Positions 11,529 to 22,739 of a DNA stretch of 64,000 nucleotides are shown in pieces. The stretch's first letter is position 1. The number at the start of each line of letters is the position of its first letter. The stretch comes from Oikopleura dioica (lineage: Eukaryota > Chordata > Appendicularia > Copelata > Oikopleuridae), in NCBI GenBank assembly GCA_907165135.1, contig OU015569.1:682001-746000 (forward strand), read 5' to 3'. The notes under the pieces were generated by a model that saw only the letters and a program-made list of their open reading frames with translations, searched no databases and was not told where the DNA came from. Position numbers and translations under genes: made by a program.

Positions 11529-14500
11529 TCAAGAAAGTTGCTTCTCACCGCTCATGGAGTCGTTGTGGGAGGAGGCGTTGGGAATTTTACGCGGGCTGGG
11601 TTCGTTGGAGCCGCTCTTTGCTCGACGGCGGTAGGAGTTGCGGTACGAGCCGTGGTAGTACTCGTCCACCGATCTGGTCGTGCCGGTCTGCAGCAGCTTG
11701 AGAAACTCGTCCAGCAGCACTCGGCGTTTCTGGGTTTTACATATATGATTGATCCAAAACAAGGGCTACTTACAGGATGATTGTTTGGAAGCTTGAGGTG
11801 GAGGGCCAGCGTCTCGACGTGAAAATCTTTTTCCAAAGCTATCACTCCGCCGTGGACGCCCGTGTCTTTCAAGTTCGACGAGAACTCTTGCAGTCTTAAT
11901 CACACTTTTCGACAAAATAAAACAGGGATGAGCACTGACCCAATGGAATTAAGCCACTTGATCACTCGCGTGTTGCTCCAGACCATCACATCTTGAAGGT
12001 TGTCTTGACTCGCCTCCCGCCGCGCATCCAAGTCCGCCTTTGAGTAATCGAGCTGTTTGAGACAGTAGATGCCCCATTGGAGCGATTGTCTATTGTTGTT
12101 TAATAATTTGATAATTCATCCAAAACTACCTGTGATCAGCATCGACCATCTTCAACGTCGAGCGAAGGTTCTTTTTGTCCAAATGATCCAGCATCCTTGC
12201 GTCGACAAGCGACTAAAACAAGAAGAGACTACAACTCAAGTTTCTCAAAAATCATGAATTACCTCCATAAAATGACTTCTGTATTGAGCCAGGCCAAGGC
12301 TAGGAAGCCACTCGTTTCCAATCCACTCGTGGTTCATTTCTCCATAAGCCAAGTGCTAGAATTAAATTCAATCAGTTTCCTGAAGATTAAAAACGCTCGG
12401 ATGAAAAAATAGAGAAAAATATGATGGAACGAGAGAAAGGAAGAGACAAAAATACATAACGAACATCGATGTAGACGGTCGGTGCAATGAAACTTGCTCG
12501 ATTTTGAGCCCCTTTCATTGCAGGGTACAATCGGGGACATGAATCAAACCTCTGGCCAAAACGGCTCGTCGATTAGGTCAGTCTCCTCTTCCTCGAGGAG
12601 ATCTTCGTGGCGGATCCAGACTGACCCAGTTGTCTAGTGTAGTTAGTCTTTGTTAGTTTTCGTTGTTTAGTTAAGTAATATAAGGGTTTACCAGGTAAAG
12701 GGTAATTGATAAAGAGTTAATCAGAATTATTAATTGGGATTATAATTTATAATGATGTAGTTTTTGTTACTTACAGATCGGGACGTAGAAGGAGCTCCGG
12801 GAGAGGTGAGCGAGAGCATTTCCTGAATAGCCAGACGGAGTTTGAGACGATGGAGGGGATTCTGAATGCCGATCTCGCGTTGAATCTGACTGTCAGAGAG
12901 ACTAGACATGATCTCCCCACTCTTCACGTTGGCTTGACAGGCCATGACGTACCTATTTAATCAAACCGTAAATCAAAATTCGAGGAAGAAAAAGGGGAAC
13001 ATACCATTGAGGCATTCCAACCCACAGCTCAAGCCACGCGGTGATCGTCGCCCCGTTCCAGTTCGAGAACGGCGTTCGTTCGGCGCGAACCTTTTCCAGC
13101 AGCTCCATTTTCTTCTTGAGCCGCCGCTGCTGTTCGCGCGGATTCGAAGAGGACTCGGATTCCAGGGAGCAGAGTTTTTCAGACTTTGATGCAGAGCGGG
13201 ACTTTTTGAAAATCTGAGAAATTGAAGCTTTGATGCCAGGTTTCTTGAGCTTCTGAAAGAATTGATGAGTTAGCTGCTCTTTTTTGATGATTTTCTTACT
13301 TTTGGGCGATTGATGCCCTGATCCTTGGACTTTTCAGAGCCCGAAAGGGAGTCTGAGCCATCCAAGACACTCTCGCCATCTTTGAGGCAGGAGTCTTTGC
13401 CAAGTGTGGAGCCGGAAGTATTTAAAGTGTTGAGTTCGAAGCTGCGATTTCCATTTCGAAAGGCGTCGTTGTCATAAAAGGCAGAATTGGTTGAGGGATA
13501 AAGTGGAACGTTCGTGTCGATAAGATCAAGCTCGCGACTGAAATTTGTAATTTGGAAATTTGGGAAGCAGTTTTTTTCTTACCCAGGAGAATGCGGGCGA
13601 CTGTACAAAAATGGTCGTTCATTGTATCCGTCATTCCGCAGTGGGACGGATGTGGGAGCTTGCTTCTGTTTCTGAAAAAAAACGTCAAACGAGGAATTTT
13701 GCTGTATTCGGAGAAATCGAATGTCCTACAGTTGTACATCTAACTAAACAATCGCCTCCATTCATTTCCCGCTTTTACTAGCCATAAAGGTCATTCCTTG
13801 CCCCTAAGAAAACTTCATAAATTTTCATATTTTTTTATTAAATCAACCGTGCCAAGACGCGAATTCTGAAGTTTCAAGCAAGTTAATGGTAAATCTAATG
13901 TTTGGATTGGCACCAATTCGCATAAATTTATTTAAAATAAATTGAAATCAAACTAACAAATAAAAGATGCAAATTGGGCTACTTGTTGAAAGTTTGATCG
14001 ACAGATCGACTTTGGGGACAAATTTCGAGGAACTAAATATTGGCATTGGAGTTACCCTGATCTGACGAATTCTGCCTTTTAACCTCGTTGTCTTCAGACA
14101 ACCCTGGGCCAGGTGGCGTCAAGGGAACGGATCCAAACACTTTTCGGCGGAATTCAAATACAAAGAGAGAATAACAGTTTCATTGCCATATTAGCTTTTT
14201 CATGAAGGCCGCCCGATATCGCAAAAATGCTCAAACATTTTTTCAGATTTGCAGAAAAAAAAGACACAGATTCCTTTCTGCTGCAGAGACTCACATTTCA
14301 TCGAGGAAGAGAAAAAATATTGAGAATGAAAGACGGAATTATACGAAGATAGAAAGACTAGTCTTTTTAGGTGAGAATTGTTGCCAAATCGGGGGGATCG
14401 GAAATGAGAATCCTGGACTCGAGGCCAACCGATAAGCTCGAAAACGGGGGAAATACTTTAAACAAAGTAATTGATAGTGGTCCACTGGCATTTATCCCGT

Positions 14501-17500
14501 CAGCTACTGAGATGACTGATATTTGTTCGAAAGTTATCCAACAAAATGGACCCACGAGTGATAATTTAGCTCGTATATTTCAAAACCTCAAAAACTCGGA
14601 AGAAAGGCCCCTTAATTTGCGCAGACAAAATAGCATCTTGGATTTATGGAAGGATTAACCGCATAAATACTGAATTCAATAAATTTGGCGATCCAAGCTG
14701 TGGAAAATTTGCGCATAGATTTGCGCGCAATGGAATTAAAGAATGCCACTCCTCGTATTGTCTATTTGGGGCCCATCACCGGCGCGGTCTGGTGGATCTG
14801 TGCAAATCTATCATAGCTGCGGCGGAAATCAGCTATCAAAATTTAGCCACGAGTCCATTGATAGATCACATTAGACCCAAGCACCGCTGGATTTCTTTTT
14901 GGGCACACACAGCTGCTGCGGAACCAGCACACACATAGACACACACATCAGTGGCATGTGCGGCTCAAGAAATAAACCAGCCTGGATTAAGAAATTCTGA
15001 TGCCCCGCTATCGCTCCTTTTCTGACATGTTCTTGGTAGAGTCTAAGACGACAATTAGTTCCCAGGAGATTTCTTTTCAATTTCACCTGGCGACTTCAAA
15101 TTGTTCGATTTCCAACAAACTGTCAAGCCGAGTTTTTGATTCTAGCTAATCGAAATTCTCTCAATTCGCTCTCAAGAATATCCTGTACATGCGCGCCGCC
15201 AAGAGGCCCGTTGTTTATTCGGATACTGATATTGTGATGTTTATTTCCGCCCAGATAATTCGGAAAGGAAGTTGGAAGACGCGCGAGTTCAAAATCTCCG
15301 CGTGCCTGTATCTAGGCTCAGTGTTGAAAACCTGAGTCAGGGTCTGAAAGATCTCTTATGAAAGGCCGCATAGCTTTTTTAAACAAAGCCGCTCTGCGGC
15401 TTCGCCAGAAATTGAAGTCAGCGAAGTTCGCGGCTCTTTCAAACCCTGACTCAGGTTTTCTACAAACGTAGCCGAGCAAAGTCCGTATGTGCTGAACTTA
15501 ACTGTTCCTTCTATTTTCTTTCGAGAGCAAGAACTTCGCGCCCACCGTTAACATCATAATGTGCATCTGTTCAAATGACGAGGAACGCCATTTTCATGAC
15601 GCCAGTTAGCTGAGTATGGATTTGCATACATCTGCCCGAATCTGCGCCGTCGGCATACAGTGCTATCAGCAGGTGCCGAGCGAGCGTGTGCCTAACACCA
15701 ACACAACCCGTAGATGTGTGCACATTTAATTTTTCTAACCAAGAACAAGAAATATTCTAAAGAAAAAGACTTCAAGTCCGCTATCACCGAGGGTTGGCTC
15801 AGAGACAAAAATTGAAAGAGCGTTTTTTTTGTCTTGACTTGCCCCGGAGCGAGAGAGAGAGAGTGCCGCGCTCTAGCAGAGAGGGCGCTACAATTCTCAG
15901 TTATCTTTGCCGTTCACACTGGCCTTATTCAGAGCTCCGACCTTTTTGGGTTCGACGAGTCAGCAGAAAATCAACCCAGCAGAAAGAAGATAGAGATTGG
16001 GAGCGCGAAGAGGTCCACCGAGGCAACTAGCCTCTAATTAGAGAGTCCTTCAACAAAGCGTCTAATTATGCTGAAGAGGATCGCCAGGATATGTAGGTAG
16101 AAAAATTAATAATGAATTAAATAAATAGGAAGGGATTGAAACAATAATTAAATTGAGCGTCTCAATTCACGATAAAAATGATTGTGTACAAACATGTCAT
16201 CGAGTAAACACATTCAAAAAATCACACAAAAGACGACATTTACAAGCAACTTCGAGAAATTGACTTGTTCAGCGCTCAGACCGCAAAAACTCAAATAAAA
16301 AAAGCCATTCAACTTGCCCTAGCCTCAAAAGAAATAAAGAAACACTCTTTTTCTCGATATCAGTGACTTATTTTTACTTTTTCAGTTTTCTTGGTGGTCT
16401 CGGTCGATTGCATTAAAAATACCTCACAAAAGATTACTTGCAGTAATTACAAGCGAATCCTGAGTGCGTCATTGGCGACTGCAAAAGACCTTCCTTTATA
16501 CGAGAGAACTTACAAGGTAACAATTGACCGAACCTTCGTTTTGATTATATAAAGGGTTTTTAGTACTGCTGTGAATTGTCGAAAACGCAAAGCTCGGATG
16601 AAGAGCAGCGGATCATACTCGTTCAAAACTGCGTTGAGTCCTACATCAAGTACCGCAAAAACAGCCTTCCATCCCTCCAACTGCCAAATACCGAGCTTTC
16701 CCAGTCCCCCAGCAGTCGCCACAAAGGTAAAACAAACTCGCTAGCCGTAGTCTAAGAATTAATTTACGGCGAAATGGTTTCCGGCTGCGTTAAACTGTAG
16801 TCACTCGATACGAGTACGCCAACAACTTTTAATGGCAAGCCTCTAAAAACGAGATGGCCCTGCGTGAGAAGAAATGAGTTATCTGTCGCATTTATCGGGC
16901 CAAATCTTGTCGTTAATGCTTAAGTAATTAAACAACTACTTATGTCAATCGTAGATACTTTAGTGGCATTTTTCCAAAGCCAGAATCAACAGCAGGGGCA
17001 CCCTAAATGTGCACAGTCACCGAAATAATTCGCCATTAAAGATTTTAGTGCTCCGAATAGGTCAGCTTATTCATCGAAATTTCATGTAGTAAAATTTATG
17101 GTAAATGTTTAATCTTCATCTAAGAGAAATGTGGCGCGCACGGTTCCAGCTTCAAAGTCCAAAACCGTCGAAAAATCCGAAAAATAAGGCGAAAACTGTA
17201 CATAAATGCAAGTGCGACGAAGGTTGGAGAGGAAAACGCTGCACTAAGGAGCGCAAGAAGAAGAAAAAGAAGCAAAAATGTAATCTTAAATCGCTCTTTT
17301 CAACCATTCATTTTTCCAAAATTTCAGCAAAATGTAAAAACGGCGAAGAGAGTTTTCTGAACGGTAGGAGCAAGTGCATTTGCTTCAGCGGTTTCAAAGG
17401 CAAACGCTGCGGGAAGCGCGTTTCCAATGATGTCATAAGCTACGACCCTTCCTCGTACTACTCCTCTTCGAGCGTTTCGTATCAAGACAGCGAAGGAAAC

Positions 17501-20500
17501 TTTTACGATTCCGGAAGTCATCGGCCGACAAAGTGCTCGTACGGCAATCCGGATCGACACTCTACCACTTGCTGGAACGTGCGTGTGGAAAGCAAGGGAA
17601 GAAGGAAAAAACGCCAGCTCAAGAAATTTCGAGTTACGTGCCCTCTTCATTCCTGCGCCGCGCAGCAAATTCCAAAGGTGAGTCCACACTCGAGGAGAAG
17701 CGCGATGAGTTTTTATATTAAATTAAGGGCGAAGAGAAAGACAAAGAGATCCAGGCGGAAATATCGACAGAATCGCCGCTGGAATTGACCGTGAAGACAG
17801 GAGTAATCGAAAAACATACGACGGAGAAGCCACTGCAAACAACGCATAAAACTTCTACGACTTTACCGTCTCCAACAATTCTTGTAACTACCAGCTCCAG
17901 TAGACCTAAAACTACAACTACCGAAAAGCCAACAACCAAAAAGTCGACAACAACAACGACAACCACCACAAAAACTACGATAAAAACGACTTCCACTACT
18001 TCAACTTTCAAAAAATCAACATTAAAAAGGACTTCAACGAAAAGTCCAATTGTCGAAATCGAAAAACTCTTCACAAAAGCGACGCTGCCCCCTGTTGGAG
18101 AGATCAACATCGAGTCCGATAGCACGGATGCGGAAGAGAAATCACCGGAAGGGGAGCAAGGTCCGATCTACACAGGCCGCAAAAACAAATTCCGCCTCCT
18201 GCAGAAAAACATGGCTGAAAATCCAGGTACGTTGCAAAGAGCAAGTTTTTCTGGTGCTAGACAATCCAGGTGAATCAACGCCGATCATGTCATATAAAAA
18301 ACGATAATCGTTGTTGAATCACTAAAAAGTACCCTCAATCGGAAGTGTGTTGATTTTTCTGTCTAACCACCGCAGATTCTCGACGTCTGCGAATCCTTTT
18401 TTCTAGTTCAAAACACTTTAACAATCGATTAAGAGTTTTGCGGGGCAGGAGAATTGGAAATCAGAACAAAGCGATCAAGGAAGTGGTTTCGCTGCTTGTG
18501 CCCGGCTCACATGGAGGGGCGCAACTGCGAGCATCAGCTCAACTACTGCAGACTCTATTACGCGCAATATCAAAAGCGGTCCGTCTTCTTATAAAACATC
18601 CTTTCAAAGTAAAGCAAACTTTCTTTAGCCCATGCGAGCACTACTGCGAAAATGACGCGCGGTCTTACTACTGCGCGTGTCACAGCGGATTCATGCTCGC
18701 CGAAAACGGCTACAGTTGTGAAGGGATTGTAAATCGCTGTTTAAAAATAGCACCAGCAGATTATACAAGCACTAGCAAATACAATCCCTTTGATAGTTTC
18801 AGAGCTTCCGATTTCTACAAAAAACTTCTGGCCGACGAAAGTGAGTCGCTCTACCGCGTTTCCCGTGGGGAGCGCTGAAAAAAAGCGGCTGCTTTGTACA
18901 GTTCACCCAACGACCCTTGCTACAGTAGCAGCCAAACAAAAAAAAAACCAAAACAAAACAAGCGCAACACACTCCCTTCAAACCAATGCTCCCTCAAGTT
19001 CATCAGATCCATGTTCACAAGAAACAAATGACGCTTACTACTGTAAATACACTGTATACAAAAATGTAAAGATAGACTCGATAGTGCTACAAATAAATAA
19101 AAAACAACCCACAATTGTCGAATGATTGAATACCTGTAAAATGGCGATTTCGTTGGAGATTGCTTCTATTTGACTGGCTAGTGAGAGGACTTCGTTGTTG
19201 GGCTGTTTGGGGTGGGTGCTGGTGCTGTGAGCGTATCCGTAGGGACCCGTCACTATTTCGTCAGAGTCCCAGTGGTCATCGACAGGGTCTTCGATCGGCT
19301 GATAAGCCTGAAAACAGCCATCTTATTCAACTGATAAGAGCTATTAGCACGTTATTCATCGAGTTATTCATCAACTACTGTTTGTTTCCAAAACGAAACA
19401 GACTCTCAAAAGTTTCGCAAAACTCAATCAAATTTTTGCGATGATTAACTTTAAAATGTTTGAAAGGGGTGAGTTGAGTGTAATTCAAAAGTAGAATGAG
19501 TTATTTAAAGTTTTTAGTGAGGCGAGAAAAAGTTGTGATTAGTGAAGGTTGGTTGGGCCCTTACGAGTTCATCATCATCGGATTCAAAATATTCATTCAG
19601 CTGGAAATAGTGTGTAAATACAAAGAGCCAGTGCTTTGAAAATCACGAAAATATCGTGAAGATAAAGTAAAGTTTACTGTTCGAAAACAGTAATTCAGTT
19701 CAAAGACGAGGAAAAGTGTTACCTGGTAGCCACCAGGGAGACTGGGGATCGCTTGAAATGATTTCTCGACCATAATACGGTTGCTGAGCTCTTCGATTTG
19801 ACGCCTCAGTTGAGAATTCTCCACAGCCAAGCGGTTCTTTTCTTCTAAGAGACTCATTCGATCACCTAGAAACAACGGTTAGGGTTTCTTTATGAGATGT
19901 ACTCTTCCATGATTTCAATTTCGAATACTTACGAAGCTCTTTTTGCGTTCTCTGATGATTCTCAACCATCAGCCGATCCAGCTTTCTGGCCAGTCGGGCG
20001 GAATACTCCTCTGTCGATTTTTCCCTCGACCTGAGCGAGTTAATCTCTTCGTTCTTTTCCGCCATGTCCATTTGCAGCGCGTGAATGCGGTCCGCCATTT
20101 CTCTGACATTTTTCTCATTCGCATTTATCGAAAAATCGGACTGCTTCTGCTCGTTCACATGGCTCGTCCAGCGCTTTTCTTGGAGTTCGAGACGCTCGCG
20201 CAAACTTCGATTTCTTTCCTCAGCTGCGAAAATAATTAATTCAAAGAATTTTCGATTGACTTGTGTCTTTCCGGAATAATAAGAGTGCAAATTTCAACCG
20301 GAACAGCGAGTTTTCTCATCACAGTAAAAATTTTGCTTGGCAAGTTTTAAACTGCTTGAATTACTGCTGACAATCGAGAAACCGCTTGCGGCTTCGAGTA
20401 ATAGAAAAAATAAGTCGCGGCTATTATCTCTTATTATACTCGAAGCCGCAAGCAGCTTCTCAATTTTCAGCAGTAATTCTAGTCAGAAATGAGAATCGCG

Positions 20501-22419
20501 GTAACTTTGAAGAAGCAAAAACAAACCTTTTGCAAGTTGATTTTCAAGAGCCGATTGCTGGGAAAGCTCCGACTCGAGCTTTTGATTGCGCTCTTGGTAG
20601 CTTGCATTTTCTCGTTGCAAGTTTAGGTAGCGTTTTTCAAGTGCACTGAGACGCTCTCGCGCTTCTTTTTCTCCATTTTTAAGCTCGTCAACTTTGGTCC
20701 GCAGTTTCCTCTCCTCTGCCGAAGCTGCTTGGTTTTCCCGCTGAAGGCGTTCCAATTCGATGGCGAAATCCTTCACTTGGTTTCAGCAAAAAATTGGAAT
20801 CATAAAAGATCAAATGCGGATTTCTTCCAATTGCTTAATACAGTACCCAACTAGGGTCGGACCCCTTACTAAGGTTTCCTTAGTTACTAAGGGTAAGGGT
20901 TTTGAAATTGATGAGAATCAAGAAAAGCCTAAGGAAGGACTAAGGGCCTTCCTTACTAAGGCCTTAGTAACCTTAGTAAGGATTTGATTAGGTACGATTT
21001 GCAAAAATGTTCTTATTGATAAAAATAGCAATTATTTACGTCAACGACCCTTTATTTCGAACAATTGGGTATTTTTTTGCTGTCAGTAAGTTGGCAAGAG
21101 ACATTTTTATTGAATTCCTTCACAACTCGTCCTTAATTCCTTTCCTTACTAAGGCTTTTGAAAAGGTTTTTTAATAAAAGCGCTCTTCAAATGCGCAGGC
21201 ACACGAAAAAAATCCTTTTTAAAATCCTTAGTAAGGAAAGGAATTAAGGAAAAATTGCTAAGGATTGGAGATCCTTACTAAGGATCTCTGAAAACTCAGA
21301 AAGGAACTATGGTAAGGATTTTTTTCGGCGGAAATCCGAAAAAGGGTAAGGAAAAAATCCTTACCTTACTAAGGAAAGGACCCTTAGTAAGCAAAAAATT
21401 AAGGAAGGAAGTCCGACCCTAGGTACCCAATTTTCGAATTTGAAACCATTCCTTGCGAGTTTGCTCAATTTTGTTGAGCTCGCCGTTTGCCGCGTTATTT
21501 TCGGCTATACCGTCTCCCCAGGCCGCCCCTCTAGAGCCAGACTGGCTCTCGAGCTTCTGCTTCGCCTCCATGAGACGAGCCTCGAGCTCCTGGTTCTTCT
21601 CGACTTGGACGCGAAGCTTCTCTCGGACTTTTTCATCAAGCGCCTTGTGGTGTTCGAAGAGGGATTTCAACGCCTTCAACACCTCTACTTCGCTGGAGAC
21701 ACTTTGCTGAGCACCGGCATTTCGCTTTCCCTTATTAATATAAATATACATACATTTTTCGAAACGGAATATTGAAAAAGAAAGCGAGAGGGAGGGGAGA
21801 GAGTCGCATGCGTTCTCATTTGAGCTTCAACTTATTGACCTTGATTATTGCCCAAATAAGCAGCAAGAAGCCAGGGAAAGGGACTCGAGGAAAAAGGAGG
21901 GCAAATTGCTACTGCTCAATTATTTACACGAATTTACTAGCGCATACTTTCAGAATACTTTCTTCCTTCTGGCCTGGGCTTGGGACCCTGACTCAGGTTT
22001 TGCACACAGGTTCTGAGCTCTTTCTTCTTTCTTACCTGAGTCATTCGGAGCGAGCGCTCGTGCCGCATCACCAAAAATTCCAAATGCTCGAGCAACAAGC
22101 GCGTGTTCTGCCGCTCGGCCTTCAGCTCGTGAATCTCCTCCTCGAGCTCTAGAATGCGCTCCTTGGCTTCGCATAACTCTCGGCCAATGCCTTGCAGATT
22201 CGCCGGAAGCTTATCCGTGTTGATTTGCCGCAGTCGATCGATGACGGTGTTGAGTTGTTTGATCTCGTTGCGGATTTCTTGCGTCTCGGAGCGACTAGTT
22301 TGTAGATCATTTTGGATCCGATCTCGTTCTTCGGCCAGACGCTCGACCACGCTCTCCAACCCGTTTTCGTCCACGCCATCTTCATAGATGACGGCCATTT
22401 CATCGCACATGGCCGCCAT
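11529..22419 (-). CDS. PPFIA: Liprin-alpha synaptic/active-zone scaffold
   Basis: Scaffold that organises presynaptic active zones and LAR-type phosphatases. Seventeen minus-strand exons join in frame to 1021 residues: 22419-22036, 21730-21427, 20775-20527, 20223-19933, 19865-19723, 19600-19565, 19307-19134, 13671-13583, 13537-13300, 13252-13005, 12952-12775, 12633-12550, 12355-12263, 12212-12130, 12089-11940, 11894-11774, 11729-11529. The N-terminal half is coiled coil with the diagnostic liprin strings [19 protein letters not shown] and [20 protein letters not shown]. The C-terminal half has three SAM domains: SAM1 with WLELWVGMP and [13 protein letters not shown]2 with [18 protein letters not shown], and SAM3 with [13 protein letters not shown]. 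Intron 7 is about 5.5 kb and contains another gene on the opposite strand. Small exons in that gap may be missing. Intron 2 carries a hAT-like element. Confidence 0.96.
14371..14658 (+). CDS. Possible 3' exon of a small unrecognised protein
   Basis: An open frame begins right after a possible acceptor (CTTTTTAG) and runs 96 codons to TAA, followed 16-20 bases later by a polyadenylation signal (AATAAA near 14677). Composition is ordinary for protein ([29 protein letters not shown]), not repeat-derived. No start codon or upstream exon could be joined in frame; ATG codons upstream (14202, 14229) are in other frames. It lies inside a liprin-alpha intron on the opposite strand. I do not recognise the family, and it could be chance. 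Confidence 0.3.
   Translation: MRIVAKSGGSEMRILDSRPTDKLENGGNTLNKVIDSGPLAFIPSATEMTDICSKVIQQNGPTSDNLARIFQNLKNSEERPLNLRRQNSILDLWKD
15313..15476. repeat. Family A MITE
   Basis: AGGCTCAGTGTTGAAAACC at left and TTTTCTACAAACGTAGCCGAGC at right, with CCTGAGTCAGGGTCTGAAAG arms and GCCGC hairpin remnants. Confidence 0.8.
16068..18844 (+). CDS. Secreted EGF-like, threonine-rich protein nested in liprin-alpha intron
   Basis: Ten exons (16068-16092, 16386-16516, 16564-16726, 17125-17156, 17189-17279, 17328-17677, 17728-18226, 18434-18578, 18629-18728, 18803-18844) join in frame to 525 residues. A 25-nt first exon plus exon 2 forms a signal peptide ([14 protein letters not shown]). Next come a Cys-containing segment with no known match and two short EGF-like units, [12 protein letters not shown] and [13 protein letters not shown] Lys/Arg-rich region leads to a Thr/Ser/Pro-rich mucin-like stretch (about residues 285-400). 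The tail has two more EGF motifs ([28 protein letters not shown]). The 32-nt intron at 17157-17188 is required by frame but is very short. AATAAATAAA near 19091 ends the transcript. It is an extracellular protein of unknown role. The last exon is the least certain. Confidence 0.75.
20355..20510. repeat. Family B hairpin in liprin-alpha intron
   Basis: Near-perfect inverted repeat. GCTTGAATTACTGCTGA...GAAACCGCTTGCGGCTTCGAG pairs with CTCGAAGCCGCAAGCAGCTTCTC...CAGCAGTAATTC. The same core recurs at 37.5, 46.4, 47.3, 47.9 and 51.7 kb. Confidence 0.75.
20851..21422. mobile_element. hAT-like non-autonomous element at a liprin-alpha splice donor
   Basis: 572 bp with perfect 12-bp terminal inverted repeats (CTAGGGTCGGAC / GTCCGACCCTAG). 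It is flanked by the identical 8-mer GTACCCAA (20843-20850 and 21423-21430). The interior is packed with CCTTACTAAGG and CTTAGTAAGG palindromic motifs and has no coding frame. The right duplication overlaps the end of liprin exon 2: read on the minus strand, the exon ends ...TTGG and the duplicated bases GTAC supply the intron start. An 8-bp duplication fits hAT. Confidence 0.88.
21968..22016. repeat. Half family A MITE in liprin-alpha intron 1
   Basis: Only the right terminal repeat is present (GACCCTGACTCAGGTTTTGC then ACACAGGTTCTGAGC), 20 bases downstream (minus strand) of the exon 1 donor. Confidence 0.7.
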
Positions 22420-22739
22420 TGCTATGCTTCTTCGTTAACTTCCTTTGCGGGGTTCTTTTTTCACATCTAAACAAGGAAAATCAAGCTCGGCCTATTTCTA
22501 TACAAATGTTTTTTCAGGGGCAGTGAGATAGGTAGACACCTATACAAGTAAAAAGATACTTGCAATAAAAGTGTCAAATAATTGATTTGAACTTTGTAAA
22601 ACCGGGTGTAACAGTCTAGCATTGAAGATGGATGAAAATTTAAAGATATCTGTTTGTTACTGTTAACTTTTTGGTAATTGAACTTTAATTGAAAGAACGA
22701 CGATTGTCTTCGATGTTTCTTTGGCAATACCGCTCGCTG
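22420..22739. other. Liprin-alpha 5' flank and NAE1 3' flank
   Basis: 320 bp separating two minus-strand genes. No repeats and no recognisable promoter elements. Confidence 0.4.

Larger units (their letters stand above)
13672..16067. other. Part of liprin-alpha intron 7 upstream of the nested gene
   Basis: Holds a possible small plus-strand gene (14371-14658) and one family A MITE (15313-15476). The 500 bp before 16068 are the likely promoter of the nested gene, but I recognise no specific sites. Confidence 0.4.
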
